A stretch of 51,643 nt of DNA. Origin: Aequorivita sp. (GTDB lineage: Bacteria > Bacteroidota > Bacteroidia > Flavobacteriales > Flavobacteriaceae). Below the pieces are notes generated by a model, which saw only the letters and a list, made by a program, of their open reading frames with translations, had not been told where the DNA came from and did no database searches. The stretch lies in contig JAUYGY010000050.1 in NCBI GenBank assembly GCA_030690315.1, forward strand, positions 1 through 51,643, in the 5' to 3' direction. The translations under genes were made by a program, and so were the position numbers. Below, one piece after another: positions 8,622 to 16,403 of this stretch. How positions within the stretch are numbered: position 1 is the first letter of the stretch; every line of letters begins with the position of its first letter.

Positions 8622-9410
8622 TTACTCAGTTTTAATCAATTTTATCTTTATCTCAGTGTTCATATCCATCATCATTTTCGCTGTTTTTTTGGCAGTAGTG
8701 GAATCGGTAATATTTATTCCCATCGCTATATTCATATTTATAGTTCCTTCATTAAACACTCCTCTTTTAGAATCAAAACTAAAACCTGAATTACCTTTTA
8801 AATAGCAAATATAGTCCTGCTCAATTTCTTCGGGTATTGTGTATTCCGAAACGTCAATGAGACTACTTAATTTTTCAATTCCGTCATTACTGTCAACATA
8901 TTTAACCCGATTATAGCCTTTCACATTGATATTTGACCCCATCATACTAAAAGGCATCGCCATTTTTAAATCAATTGTTTCACCAATTTCCATTTTTCGA
9001 TTTGTAATTGGGAATAAAGTCCGTGCTAACATTAAATAGGAATCCTGTATATTTCCGTCAATATTTCCTTCTGGTGTTAAGTCTTGAAATAAAATTTGGT
9101 TTGGCATCTCAATGGTGTCAGTTGCTTTATAGTTGCCTAAAGAATCCTGCGACATTCTATAATGCTTAATATCAGTAAAAATTACATCGGCGTGTTGTTC
9201 ATCTTTAATTTTGATTATTAAATTAGCCGTCATCATCATTTTTTGTGGATCATCTAAAAACTCTACATTAGTTATCATCGATTGATTGTATTCGTAAGTC
9301 AGTTTTTTATAATCCTCAAAATTCCATTTTATAAGCTCTTTTGAAACTGGAGTTGCAGATATAAAAATTAATGAAACCAGTAATATCCTGAATATTTTTC
9401 TTTTTAGCAT
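8622..9410 (-). CDS. Exported protein of unknown function
   Basis: From the ATG at 9410 the protein is 262 residues and opens with a signal peptide (MLKRKIFRILLVSLIFISA). The rest is soluble and rich in beta-strand-like patterns, for example LMLARTLFPITNRKMEIGE, and Asn/Met/Ile. The reading frame extends upstream to 9506, but that would place 32 non-signal-like residues before the signal peptide, so 9410 is preferred. I do not recognise a family. It lies upstream of and on the same strand as the SRPBCC-ALDC pair, with a gap of about 66 bp to the former. The leader contains a TTGCGCAA palindrome (9494-9501), also seen ahead of the NTF2-like gene. Confidence 0.7.
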   Translation of the reverse strand: MLKRKIFRILLVSLIFISATPVSKELIKWNFEDYKKLTYEYNQSMITNVEFLDDPQKMMMTANLIIKIKDEQHADVIFTDIKHYRMSQDSLGNYKATDTIEMPNQILFQDLTPEGNIDGNIQDSYLMLARTLFPITNRKMEIGETIDLKMAMPFSMMGSNINVKGYNRVKYVDSNDGIEKLSSLIDVSEYTIPEEIEQDYICYLKGNSGFSFDSKRGVFNEGTINMNIAMGINITDSTTAKKTAKMMMDMNTEIKIKLIKTE

Positions 9411-9531
9411 TTTGTTTCTTGTATTATTTACAACATGTATATATACCCATATTTTTAAAAATCCTATCGCGTTTGTCCGTAAATGAGCGAAAGTTGCGCA
9501 ACCCAAATATAAGTTTTTATATACATTTTCA

Positions 9532-9566
9532 GCATAAAGCTTTAAGCCTACAGCTTACAGCTTTTA
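9532..9566. repeat. Five tandem 7-bp units before the GtrA-like gene
   Basis: Units GCATAAA, GCTTTAA, GCCTACA, GCTTACA and GCTTTTA lie in register, about 28 bp before the next start codon. A TAACTTTA box follows (9573-9580) as a possible -7 element. Confidence 0.65.
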
Positions 9567-9593
9567 TCATTAACTTTACCCACTATTAAAAAC

Positions 9594-10064
9594 ATGAAAA
9601 CCTCCCTTACCAAATTTATCGATTCCTTCTATTTTCTGTTCCGGCGGTTTATGCCGTTACAAACCTATAGATATGCGATGTGTGGGGGCAGCAATCAGGT
9701 TTTTGACCTTTGCCTGTATTTTATCTTTTACAATTTTATTTTCGACAAGCTGAATGTGGATTTGTATTTTTTCGTGCTGAGTCCGCACATTGCTTCGCTG
9801 TTTTTTGTGTTTCCAATAACGTTCACAACCGGGTTTTTGCTCAACAGATTTATAACTTTTGAAGCTTCAAACCTTCCGTGGAAGGTTCAGGTTTTTAGAT
9901 ATTTTGTTGTGGGAATGGGGGCTTTGTTTTTGAGCTATATATGTATGAAAATCTTGGTAGATATGCTGGCAATCTATCCTACGCCTTCCCGCTTGCTCAC
10001 CATACTTGTTACCGTAACGTACAGCTATTTGCTTCAGAAGCGATTCAGTTTTAGGGTTGTTTGA
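9594..10064 (+). CDS. GtrA-like membrane protein
   Basis: A 156-residue inner-membrane protein with four predicted helices (around residues 35-52, 63-86, 100-122 and 130-148). The pattern ITFTTGFLLNRFITF after helix 2 and the terminal SYLLQKRFSF are characteristic of GtrA/DPMS-like proteins, which help flip or anchor polyprenyl-linked sugars for cell-surface glycan synthesis. No glycosyltransferase is adjacent, so the glycan is unknown. The C-terminus FRVV is followed by a repeat-rich non-coding region. Confidence 0.88.
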   Translation: MKTSLTKFIDSFYFLFRRFMPLQTYRYAMCGGSNQVFDLCLYFIFYNFIFDKLNVDLYFFVLSPHIASLFFVFPITFTTGFLLNRFITFEASNLPWKVQVFRYFVVGMGALFLSYICMKILVDMLAIYPTPSRLLTILVTVTYSYLLQKRFSFRVV

Positions 10065-10073
10065 AATTTTCAC

Positions 10074-10113
10074 TTAATTGTTTAATTGTTTAATCGTGGA
10101 ATTGTTTAATTGT
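10074..10113. repeat. Five tandem 8-bp units (TTAATTGT type)
   Basis: Units TTAATTGT, TTAATTGT, TTAATCGT, GGAATTGT and TTAATTGT are contiguous. Similar 8-bp arrays occur at about 11800-11868 and 14001-14040. Confidence 0.75.
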
Positions 10114-10140
10114 GATACTTTGGATTCTATGGATACTATG
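10114..10140. repeat. Three tandem 9-bp units (GATWCTATG), also at 28853-28879
   Basis: Units GATACTTTG, GATTCTATG and GATACTATG are contiguous. The same triple, GATACTATG, GATTCTATG and GATACTATT, occurs at 28853-28879, with GATTCTATG in the middle position at both loci. Confidence 0.8.
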
Positions 10141-10149
10141 GGGAAAAAA

Positions 10150-10267
10150 CGTCATTGCGAAGGAGCGACCTAAGGAAGCGACTGAAACAATCTGTTCCAG
10201 TGGAGTTCCAATCATGATTGTAAGCAGGGTCATGAGTTTGCCGCGGCCTATCGGCCTTGCAATGACG
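10150..10267. repeat. REP-like palindromic element with CGTCATTGC ends
   Basis: A 118-bp segment begins with CGTCATTGC (10150-10158) and ends with its complement GCAATGACG (10259-10267). Inside are GAAGGAGCGACC and GAAGCGAC near the left end and CGGCCTATCGGCC near the right. From memory this matches the dispersed type CGTCATTGCGAGGAGCGAAG seen in the intergenic DNA of many bacteria. Its richness in G and C contrasts with the flanks. Confidence 0.75.
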
Positions 10268-10314
10268 GATTGCCGCGCTAGCAGGGAGGGAATTAAAGCT
10301 TAAGGCTTTTGTTC

Positions 10315-10369
10315 AAATATATTAAAAATAGTTGCTGTTTTAACATATTTGTCTTAAAATTTTAACATT
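10315..10369 (+). repeat. Dispersed direct repeat, copy A
   Basis: Contains AAATATATT followed by TTTTAACATATTTGTCTTAA and a second TTTTAACATT. A near copy in the same orientation lies at 11685-11741. Both copies are followed by 7-bp tandem arrays. Confidence 0.7.
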
Positions 10370-10411
10370 CTTGGCTTTTGGCTTTTGGCTTTAAACTTTA
10401 TACTTTAAGCT
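10370..10411. repeat. Six tandem 7-bp units (TTnnnCT)
   Basis: Units CTTGGCT, TTTGGCT, TTTGGCT, TTAAACT, TTATACT and TTAAGCT are in register, every unit ending in CT. The first three and last three form two sub-families. Confidence 0.75.
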
Positions 10412-10530
10412 TTTCGTTGAGCCTTGGTCGGCCCTCCTTCGCAAGAACCCCCTTTTTGGAGACCGCAACTGAACAAGACCAAACCAACACCCGAACAAAA
10501 CCCATAGAAAATGAACCGATTGTGTATATT

Positions 10531-10560
10531 TCGGTACTTGTCGGTATATCTCGGTACATC
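10531..10560. repeat. Three 10-bp iteron-like repeats (TCGGTA core)
   Basis: TCGGTACTTG, TCGGTATATC and TCGGTACATC are contiguous. The period is close to one helical turn, so the cores would lie on one face of the DNA, as in iterons or cooperative operators. No adjacent replication or regulator gene is seen. Confidence 0.6.
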
Positions 10561-10659
10561 TTAAAACATAGCGTAATTGGCTTACAGCGTGGGTGTTTTT
10601 AGTTAATGGCAAGCTGGTATGAGCCACGGCGGGAAGTTTCGGTTACTTTGATTTAGGCT

Positions 10660-10770
10660 TTAAGATTTTTTGTGGAATTGTTTAACGGGATATTGATATT
10701 GTGCCGAAGCAGAAAAGAAAGTTAGGCCTACCAGCAAAAGTGTAATTAAAAATTTTACGGGAATCTTTAT
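10660..10770 (-). pseudogene. Remnant of a secreted-protein gene (signal peptide only)
   Basis: On the minus strand 36 codons read KIPVKFLITLLLVGLTFFS then ASAQYQYP, a textbook signal peptide with an A-x-A cleavage site, and end at a stop six residues after PVKQ. The codon where Met is expected (10768-10770) is ATA, preceded by GGGGAGC, which looks like a ruined start. The frame upstream is closed by a stop. The mature part of the protein is missing, so this is a decayed gene. Confidence 0.5.
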
Positions 10771-11006
10771 TGCTCCCCGCTTTTCTTGAATAGAGGATGA
10801 TTTACCAGTTTATTCTGTTTTAAATATGCTTATGGTTATTCTTCGGTAAATGAAAATTTCTTAATATAACAACTAACTCTCACGGCTATTTTGTAGTCGC
10901 GGAATTATTACCTGAGTGCATTCCGCAACCGAAATGATTCTTGATAAATATGTAAATTATTTCACCTAAATGCAGCGATCCGAAATAGCAAAGGTTGATG
11001 GCAGGC

Positions 11007-11477
11007 TTACTTAGGACTCATTACGTCAACCACATTTTTCCATGATCCATCTGCCTGCTTTTTCCATATAGTAACTGTTCTAAAGTTTTGAACCGTTTCT
11101 TTACCAGTTGAATCTTTCATTGTGATGGTAGAGTTTTCTAATAAATAACCCATATCGCCATTTTCTGAAATTTCTGCACTGATAGGCTCCCAACTTATAT
11201 TAAAGTTTGGATCTTTTATAGAACCCTCCACCATCCCGCGAATTGCTTGCTTGCCCTTTAATTCAGGTTGTCCGGCCGAAATTACTATTGCATCGTCCGA
11301 CCAATAGGTGAGAGTTTTTTCCACATCGCGCGCTTCCGCCGCTTTGGACCAGTCCCGACTTGCCTGCATCAAGTTTTCACCTTCAACTTTAACATTGACC
11401 TTTTCATTTTGGCAACCTGATAATGAAAAGATTGCAATGAAAATTAAAATAATCCTGTAAGATGTAAATGTTTTCAT
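11007..11477 (-). CDS. NTF2-like (SnoaL/DUF4440-type) lipoprotein
   Basis: A 156-residue protein with a lipoprotein signal (TSYRIILIFIAIFSLSGCQN), so probably anchored in the periplasm. The mature part has the cone-shaped NTF2/SnoaL pattern: an alpha helix with DWSKAAEARDVEKTLTYWSD, a strand pair around DAIVISAGQPELKGKQAIRG, and end strands with FRTVTIWKKQADGSWKNVVD. Such domains bind or act on small molecules; many have no known substrate. ATG at 11477 is chosen because the signal peptide starts there; the frame runs open upstream to 11630. The leader has a CATGTT/AACATG stem and a TTGCGCAA palindrome (11598-11605). Confidence 0.87.
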   Translation of the reverse strand: MKTFTSYRIILIFIAIFSLSGCQNEKVNVKVEGENLMQASRDWSKAAEARDVEKTLTYWSDDAIVISAGQPELKGKQAIRGMVEGSIKDPNFNISWEPISAEISENGDMGYLLENSTITMKDSTGKETVQNFRTVTIWKKQADGSWKNVVDVMSPK

Positions 11478-11684
11478 ATTATTAAGTATTACGATTACGA
11501 TTTTATGTTCGATTTTTCTGCTTGCCCCCACATGTTTATAAATAACATGAGCTATTGTGTATATCCCCGCACAATCATTATGTTTATTAGTTAATTTTTG
11601 CGCAATCCAAAACCGCCAAGGCCCTACCACTAATGGTTTCTTTTTTCTGGGGAGAAATAATGCCTAAAGCTTTAATCCAAATAT

Positions 11685-11741
11685 ATTCAAAAAACTTTCC
11701 TTTTTAACATATTGGTCTTAAGATTTTAACATTTGTTTTCC
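11685..11741 (+). repeat. Dispersed direct repeat, copy B
   Basis: Near copy of 10315-10369 in the same orientation: AAATATATTC, TTTTTAACATATTGGTCTTA and a second TTTTAACATT. A 7-bp array (11751-11771: GCTGTAG, GCTATTA, GCTATTA) follows, as at copy A. The pair brackets the NTF2-like gene and the decayed region. Confidence 0.7.
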
Positions 11742-11799
11742 TTGGTTAAGGCTGTAGGCTATTAGCTATTAGGTGAATATGTTGATATGGGAAGTGTTT

Positions 11800-11868
11800 A
11801 ATTGTGGAATTGTTTAATTGTTTAATTGGGGAATTGTGGAATTGGGAAATTGTGGAATTGTTAATTTG
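11800..11868. repeat. Long 8-bp tandem array (TTAATTGT/GGAATTGT)
   Basis: Alternating units of the type TTAATTGT and GGAATTGT with some drift to GGGAATTG. It lies between the NTF2-like gene and the Kef-type antiporter, downstream of the latter. A related array at 14001-14040 lies on the other side of the antiporter. Confidence 0.7.
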
Positions 11869-11919
11869 GGTTTTGGTATTTGGAGTTTGGGTCAGCTATT
11901 CTATTTTATTGCTGTCGTT

Positions 11920-13899
11920 TTATTTTATCAGTTTGTGGAACTGTTCTATTTTGCTTTGATTGCCTTGAATGTATAGGAGGTCTCCCCTTTTTAAAACATC
12001 CGTGGGCTGGATGCTGTCCAGCATTACATTTTTTCTTTTTATTCCCAAGATATTAATTCCGTATTCCGCCCTTAGGTTCAACTCTTTTAATGGTTTACCT
12101 AAAAATTTATTACTGTCTGCAATTATCCGTACACAATTGATATTGATGTCGGTCAGGGTTGGATGGAAATTTTTGGAACGTTTTATTTCCCCTTTAAATA
12201 TTTGGTAATTGTCCGCCCTTACCTTATCCACCATCACGTCTATGTCGTCTTCAGGAACTAGAAAGTTGTGAAGTACATGCGTGAATATTTGTACCGAAGT
12301 TTCAAACTCTTCAGGAATCACTTCATCGGCACCTAGTGCAAATAATTCAGAGGTTTCCTTTACGTATCTTGTTCGAACAACCAAATAGAGCGATTCTGAA
12401 TGGGAGCGAATATTTTTAATGATACTTTTGGTAGCAAAGTCGTCTGAAATAGCAATTACCACTGCTCTGGCCTTTGAAAGATGTACCGTTTCAAGGATGT
12501 GGTCCTGGGTGGCATCCCCGAAAATAATGGGCAACCCTTTTTGTTTTTCACGCTTAACGGTTTCAGCACTCATCTCGATAACGATAAATGGAATATCACT
12601 GGAAGCGGCTGCCTTTGCCAAATTGCTTCCATTTACTCCATACCCAATTATGATCAAATGATTTTCCAATTCTTGATCGGCAATTTCCGCTTTATCCTTT
12701 TTTGAAACCGATTTGCCTTCAACTCCTAACTTCTTGGAAACTCCTAAAAATTTGTTGACAATTTTCTCTGAGAAAATTATTACAATTGGAGTTAATATCA
12801 TTGAAACAATGGAAACGGATAAAAAATATTGGTTGGTTTCAGCAGTCAATAAATTATATTCTATACCCACTTTTGAAAGAATAAAAGCAAATTCCCCAAC
12901 TTGAAAAAGCGCCAATCCCGTTAATAATACGGTTCTGGGTGGATATTTCAGAATAGCGACCGCCACTGCGGCAATCGTTGATTTCACAATAAATACAGCT
13001 AATACCAGAAGTAAGATGATTGGAATGTTACTTATAAAAAAACCCAAATCAAGCAACATACCCACCGAAACGAAGAAGAAGCTAGTAAAAAGCTCACGAA
13101 AGGGGAGGATGATACTTGTGGCTTGATAGCTGTATTCAGATTCAGAAACAATAAGCCCCGCAATAAAGGCTCCTAATGCCAATGACAACCCCGCTTGAGA
13201 TGTAAGAAATGCTACGGCAAAACAAAGCGTGATAGTAACCAAGAGGAAAAGTTCCTTACTATTGGTTTTTGCAACGGCATGCATCAACCTTGGAACAATA
13301 TACCGGGCGCTGATAAAAGTGATTACAAGAAGCACAATAGTCTTTAAAAGTAACCACATTATACTCATTCCGATATTGGTTGATTCTCCTGCTATCATCG
13401 GGGTAATGAGCATCATGGGAACCACTATGATGTCCTGAAAGATTAAAATTGCCAATGCATTTCGGGCATGGGGCGCTGTAATCTGCTTTCTATCTTGTAA
13501 GGTTTTTAGAACTATTGCCGTACTGGATAAAGAAAAAAGAAAACCGACAAAAACCGATTCATTCCATGCATGCCCCAAAAAGTAATGCACAAGTCCTGCA
13601 ACCAGTACCGTAACCACTACCTGAAAAAAACCGCCAACAAAAACGGTCTTTTTTATGGAGATTAATTGCTTAATGGATAATTCCATACCAATCACAAACA
13701 GTAACAGAATTACACCGATTTCGGATAAAATTTCTACTTGCTCTACAGCATCAATGAGGCTTAATCCGTAAGGACCAATAATTACACCTGTAAGTAGAAA
13801 ACCTATTATAGATGGCAGTTTGAACTTTTGCAGCACAAAAACAATGACAGCCGAAAAGCCTAGAAGGATGAGTATGTCTTGAAGTAATGGTAAATGCAT
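11920..13899 (-). CDS. Kef/CPA2-type monovalent cation:proton antiporter
   Basis: A 659-residue inner-membrane protein. Residues 1-385 hold about 12 transmembrane helices of the Na+/H+ exchanger fold (for example VILLLFVIGMELSIKQL and LALGAFIAGLIVSESEYS). Residues 410-530 form a TrkA-N/RCK nucleotide-binding domain (HLIIIGYGVNGSNLAKAA, FGDATQDHILETV), and about 570-659 a TrkA-C domain (LNLRAEYGINILGIKR). Members exchange K+ or Na+ for protons, gated by nucleotide or glutathione ligands; ion choice cannot be read here. It is a single gene, bracketed by 8-bp repeat arrays. The ATG at 13899 gives a normal N-terminus. Confidence 0.93.
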   Translation of the reverse strand: MHLPLLQDILILLGFSAVIVFVLQKFKLPSIIGFLLTGVIIGPYGLSLIDAVEQVEILSEIGVILLLFVIGMELSIKQLISIKKTVFVGGFFQVVVTVLVAGLVHYFLGHAWNESVFVGFLFSLSSTAIVLKTLQDRKQITAPHARNALAILIFQDIIVVPMMLITPMIAGESTNIGMSIMWLLLKTIVLLVITFISARYIVPRLMHAVAKTNSKELFLLVTITLCFAVAFLTSQAGLSLALGAFIAGLIVSESEYSYQATSIILPFRELFTSFFFVSVGMLLDLGFFISNIPIILLLVLAVFIVKSTIAAVAVAILKYPPRTVLLTGLALFQVGEFAFILSKVGIEYNLLTAETNQYFLSVSIVSMILTPIVIIFSEKIVNKFLGVSKKLGVEGKSVSKKDKAEIADQELENHLIIIGYGVNGSNLAKAAASSDIPFIVIEMSAETVKREKQKGLPIIFGDATQDHILETVHLSKARAVVIAISDDFATKSIIKNIRSHSESLYLVVRTRYVKETSELFALGADEVIPEEFETSVQIFTHVLHNFLVPEDDIDVMVDKVRADNYQIFKGEIKRSKNFHPTLTDININCVRIIADSNKFLGKPLKELNLRAEYGINILGIKRKNVMLDSIQPTDVLKRGDLLYIQGNQSKIEQFHKLIK

Positions 13900-14227
13900 T
13901 GGCTTTTCTTTATTCTAGGTTGCTTGTAAATTTTTTTCAAATATAAAAATAATACCAAGCTAATCCATTACGGATTTGGGTGAATTGGTGAGTTTGTGAG
14001 TTGTTTAATTGTGGAATTGTGGAGTTGTGGAGTTGTTGATTTGGAATTTGGGTTTGTTCCCAAATAATCCTATAGTAAAATGTTAAATAAGAATCCAGTA
14101 TTAGTGGCAAAACAGTTCAGGTTCTAAAATTTTTTTTCCACGAATGCACGAATAAATATGGGGTTGTGTTGTTACATAAGTTCGCTAATTCGCTAATTTG
14201 CGAATTCACAACCTCACGCTTCACGTT
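13900..14227. other. Non-coding gap with 8-bp array and half of a CACGAAT element
   Basis: This 328-bp AT-rich stretch upstream of the Kef antiporter and downstream of acr3 has no gene. It holds an 8-bp array (about 14001-14040) and, at about 14139-14160, one arm (CCACGAATGCACGAATAAAT) of the hairpin element found complete at 18375-18430. Confidence 0.6.
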
Positions 14228-15277
14228 TCACGAATTCACTTTCAAAAAATACTTCTTTCGCAACCAAAACGACACCCGAACCAATATAATCAGCGCTGGA
14301 ACTTCCACCAATGGGCCTATAACCCCCGTAAAAGCCTGCCCGGAATTCAGCCCGAAAACAGCGATGGCAACGGCAATGGCAAGTTCAAAATTATTTCCGG
14401 CGGCGGTGAAGGCTATCGCAGCGGTTTTGTCGTATTCCGTCCCCATTGCTTTTGAAAAGAAGAAACCGATAAAAAACATCAGACTAAAATAAATCAGCAA
14501 CGGCACGGCAATGAGCAACACATCCATTGGGATTTCCACAATCATTTCCCCTTTCAAGGAGAACATTACTATAATAGTAAATAGCAAAGCGATAAGGGTG
14601 ATGGGCGAAATTGCGGGAATAAATTTGTTGGTGTACCATTCGGCACCTTTCCAAGGCACCAAAATTGCCCTACTCAAAATGCCCAGCACAAAAGGGATTC
14701 CTAAATAAATGGCGACACTTTCGGCAATGGTGGCTATGGAAATATCTATTATAGCACCCTCAAATCCAAAATAGGGCGGAAGCACAGTAATAAAAATCCA
14801 AGCATAAAAACTATAGGCAAACACCTGAAAAATGCTGTTGAGCGCAACCAAGCCGGCGCCGTACTCACTGCTGCCTTCTGCCAGGTCATTCCATACCAGC
14901 ACCATCGCTATACAACGGGCAAGGCCAATTAAAATAAGGCCTACCATATATTCCGGATAATCGCGAAGAAAGGTTATTGCCAATACAAACATTAGCATTG
15001 GCCCGATGATCCAGTTTAAAATTAAGGAAATGGAGAGCACTTTTACGTCTTTAAATACTTTTGGCAAAAGGGCGTAATTCACCTTGGCAAGCGGGGGATA
15101 CATCATTAAAATCAAGCCAATGGCAATGGGGATATTTGTGTTGCCGCTATTAAAGGAGTTCAAAAACTCCGGAAAGTTGGGGGCAAAATACCCGATGCCC
15201 ACCCCAAGCGCCATTGCTACAAATATCCATAGTGTGAGGTAACTGTCTAAAAAGCTTAATTTCTTGGATGCTGCCAT
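14228..15277 (-). CDS. acr3: ACR3-family arsenite efflux permease
   Basis: Pumps arsenite, As(III), out of the cell using the proton motive force. At 349 residues with about ten transmembrane helices it has family-typical length. Diagnostic stretches include [37 protein letters not shown] with the conserved Cys of the transport site, and [19 protein letters not shown]. It is the last gene of the ars operon, starting 1 bp after the arsC stop codon. ATG at 15277 is the natural start. Confidence 0.96.
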   Translation of the reverse strand: MAASKKLSFLDSYLTLWIFVAMALGVGIGYFAPNFPEFLNSFNSGNTNIPIAIGLILMMYPPLAKVNYALLPKVFKDVKVLSISLILNWIIGPMLMFVLAITFLRDYPEYMVGLILIGLARCIAMVLVWNDLAEGSSEYGAGLVALNSIFQVFAYSFYAWIFITVLPPYFGFEGAIIDISIATIAESVAIYLGIPFVLGILSRAILVPWKGAEWYTNKFIPAISPITLIALLFTIIVMFSLKGEMIVEIPMDVLLIAVPLLIYFSLMFFIGFFFSKAMGTEYDKTAAIAFTAAGNNFELAIAVAIAVFGLNSGQAFTGVIGPLVEVPALIILVRVSFWLRKKYFLKVNS

Positions 15278-15278
15278 T

Positions 15279-15896
15279 TTATAAATTGATTTTTGAGAAT
15301 ACGTATTTCATTTCGGTGGCAATCTGCTGGCTGCGCTCCAAATAAGTTTCTTTTTGCTGTGGGGTACCGTCTGAAATTTTAGGGTCTTCGTACATAATGG
15401 AAATTCGCTTTTCCGATCCCGCCACAAACGGACAACCAGCATCTGCCTGCGAGCAGGTCATTACCGCCGCAAAATTGCTTTGCGGATTGGGATCGTCATC
15501 ATATTTTTTTGAAAAGGCAATCATTGGCGCAATAGCAGGAGCATAGGTAATATGGTAAATAGGATTCTCTGCTGAAGTTTCCTTGGAAATCTGAAATCCG
15601 CTATCTTCCAAAATTTGGACAACCATGGGGTAAACTGCGGTAGCTTCCGTGCCGCCTGAAAAACATTCAATATTTGGAACTTTGTAATTCACCGCCATTG
15701 CCTGCGCCCAAACTTGCGCCAAATGGCTCCGCCGGGAGTTGTGGGTACAGATAAAGTTTATTTGAATGGGTTGCTTAGCTTCTGTTTTGGCATTTATATA
15801 ATCTATTAGCGGTTGTAAAATTCCTTTCCGCTCTTCGGAAAGACTTGCCGCGTCCAGCATTTCAATATATTCTTCAATTGGCTTCAATAACTTCAT
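15279..15896 (-). CDS. arsC: Arsenate reductase, low-molecular-weight phosphatase type
   Basis: Reduces arsenate to arsenite for export by Acr3. The 205-residue protein has the phosphatase-loop motif C-x5-R in [16 protein letters not shown], a downstream [11 protein letters not shown] segment with further cysteines, and KYDDDPNP near the usual DP loop. An extra N-terminal helical extension of about 40 residues ([20 protein letters not shown]) is common in Bacteroidota versions. The start at 15896 is chosen over an open frame extending to 16019, because the extension would overlap arsN. It lies between arsN (17-bp gap) and acr3 (1-bp gap). Confidence 0.93.
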   Translation of the reverse strand: MKLLKPIEEYIEMLDAASLSEERKGILQPLIDYINAKTEAKQPIQINFICTHNSRRSHLAQVWAQAMAVNYKVPNIECFSGGTEATAVYPMVVQILEDSGFQISKETSAENPIYHITYAPAIAPMIAFSKKYDDDPNPQSNFAAVMTCSQADAGCPFVAGSEKRISIMYEDPKISDGTPQQKETYLERSQQIATEMKYVFSKINL

Positions 15897-15913
15897 TTGA
15901 TATATTTGATTTT

Positions 15914-16402
15914 TTATATTCCCACTATTTTGCTGCGCCGCTCCAAAAGCACATTGTCTTTCCAAACGCCCCGAAGCTGTCCTACTTTTTCCTTGTAACC
16001 AATTTCCCGAAACCCACATTTCATATGCAATTTATGGCTGGCAAGATTGTCGCGGAAGATTCCCGATTGCAGGGTCCAGATATTGTTGGCTTCGCTTATT
16101 TCAATCAAATTTTTCAGAAGAAATTCGCCTACGCCTTTTCCTCTGGCTTTTTCGGAAACATATACACTTACTTCGGCCACGCCGCCATAAACACAGCGGC
16201 TGGAAACGGGGGAGAGGGAGGCCCAACCTAAATAATTGTTCTCTTCTACTGCCATTATTCTTCCAAAGGGAAGATGGCCGCTGTCCCACTTTTCCCAACT
16301 TGGAATAGCCGTTTCAAAAGTGGCGGTCCCGGTTAGCAAACCTTCGCCATAAATTTTGGCGACTTCGGGAAAGTTTTGTTCTGAAATAAGAATGAGGTTC
16401 AT
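15914..16402 (-). CDS. arsN: GNAT acetyltransferase of the ArsN / phosphinothricin-acetyltransferase type
   Basis: A GNAT enzyme with the acetyl-CoA loop in VSEKARGKGVGEFLL and the family patterns GEGLLTGTATFET and FRDNLASHKLHMKCGFREIG. Relatives acetylate phosphinothricin or its arsenic mimic (arsinothricin) and are often in ars operons as arsN. Location supports this: it begins 1 bp after the arsM stop and is followed by arsC. ATG at 16402 (MNLILISEQNF) is preferred over 16420, which would overlap arsM. A truncated second copy of its first 20 codons lies at 17340-17402. The substrate is inferred from context only. Confidence 0.85.
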   Translation of the reverse strand: MNLILISEQNFPEVAKIYGEGLLTGTATFETAIPSWEKWDSGHLPFGRIMAVEENNYLGWASLSPVSSRCVYGGVAEVSVYVSEKARGKGVGEFLLKNLIEISEANNIWTLQSGIFRDNLASHKLHMKCGFREIGYKEKVGQLRGVWKDNVLLERRSKIVGI

Positions 16403-16403
16403 A

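Larger units (their letters stand above)
10065..11006. other. Repeat-rich gap with decayed sequence
   Basis: About 940 bp without a convincing intact gene. It contains 8-bp and 9-bp tandem arrays (10074-10140), a REP-like palindromic element (10150-10267), one copy of a dispersed repeat of about 55 bp (10315-10369), a 7-bp array (10370-10411), three 10-bp iterons (10531-10560) and the remnant of a secretory gene (10660-10770). The short open frames here mostly read through these repeats and are not believed. Confidence 0.6.

Noticed and set aside
10112..10303. Small plus-strand open frame over the 9-bp array and REP-like element
   Set aside because: It reads straight through repeats with inverted ends; composition is explained by the repeats.
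10391..10627. Minus-strand open frame of 78 codons over the iterons and heptamer array
   Set aside because: No family pattern or signal peptide, and it runs through two tandem arrays; could be a relic but not supportable as a gene.
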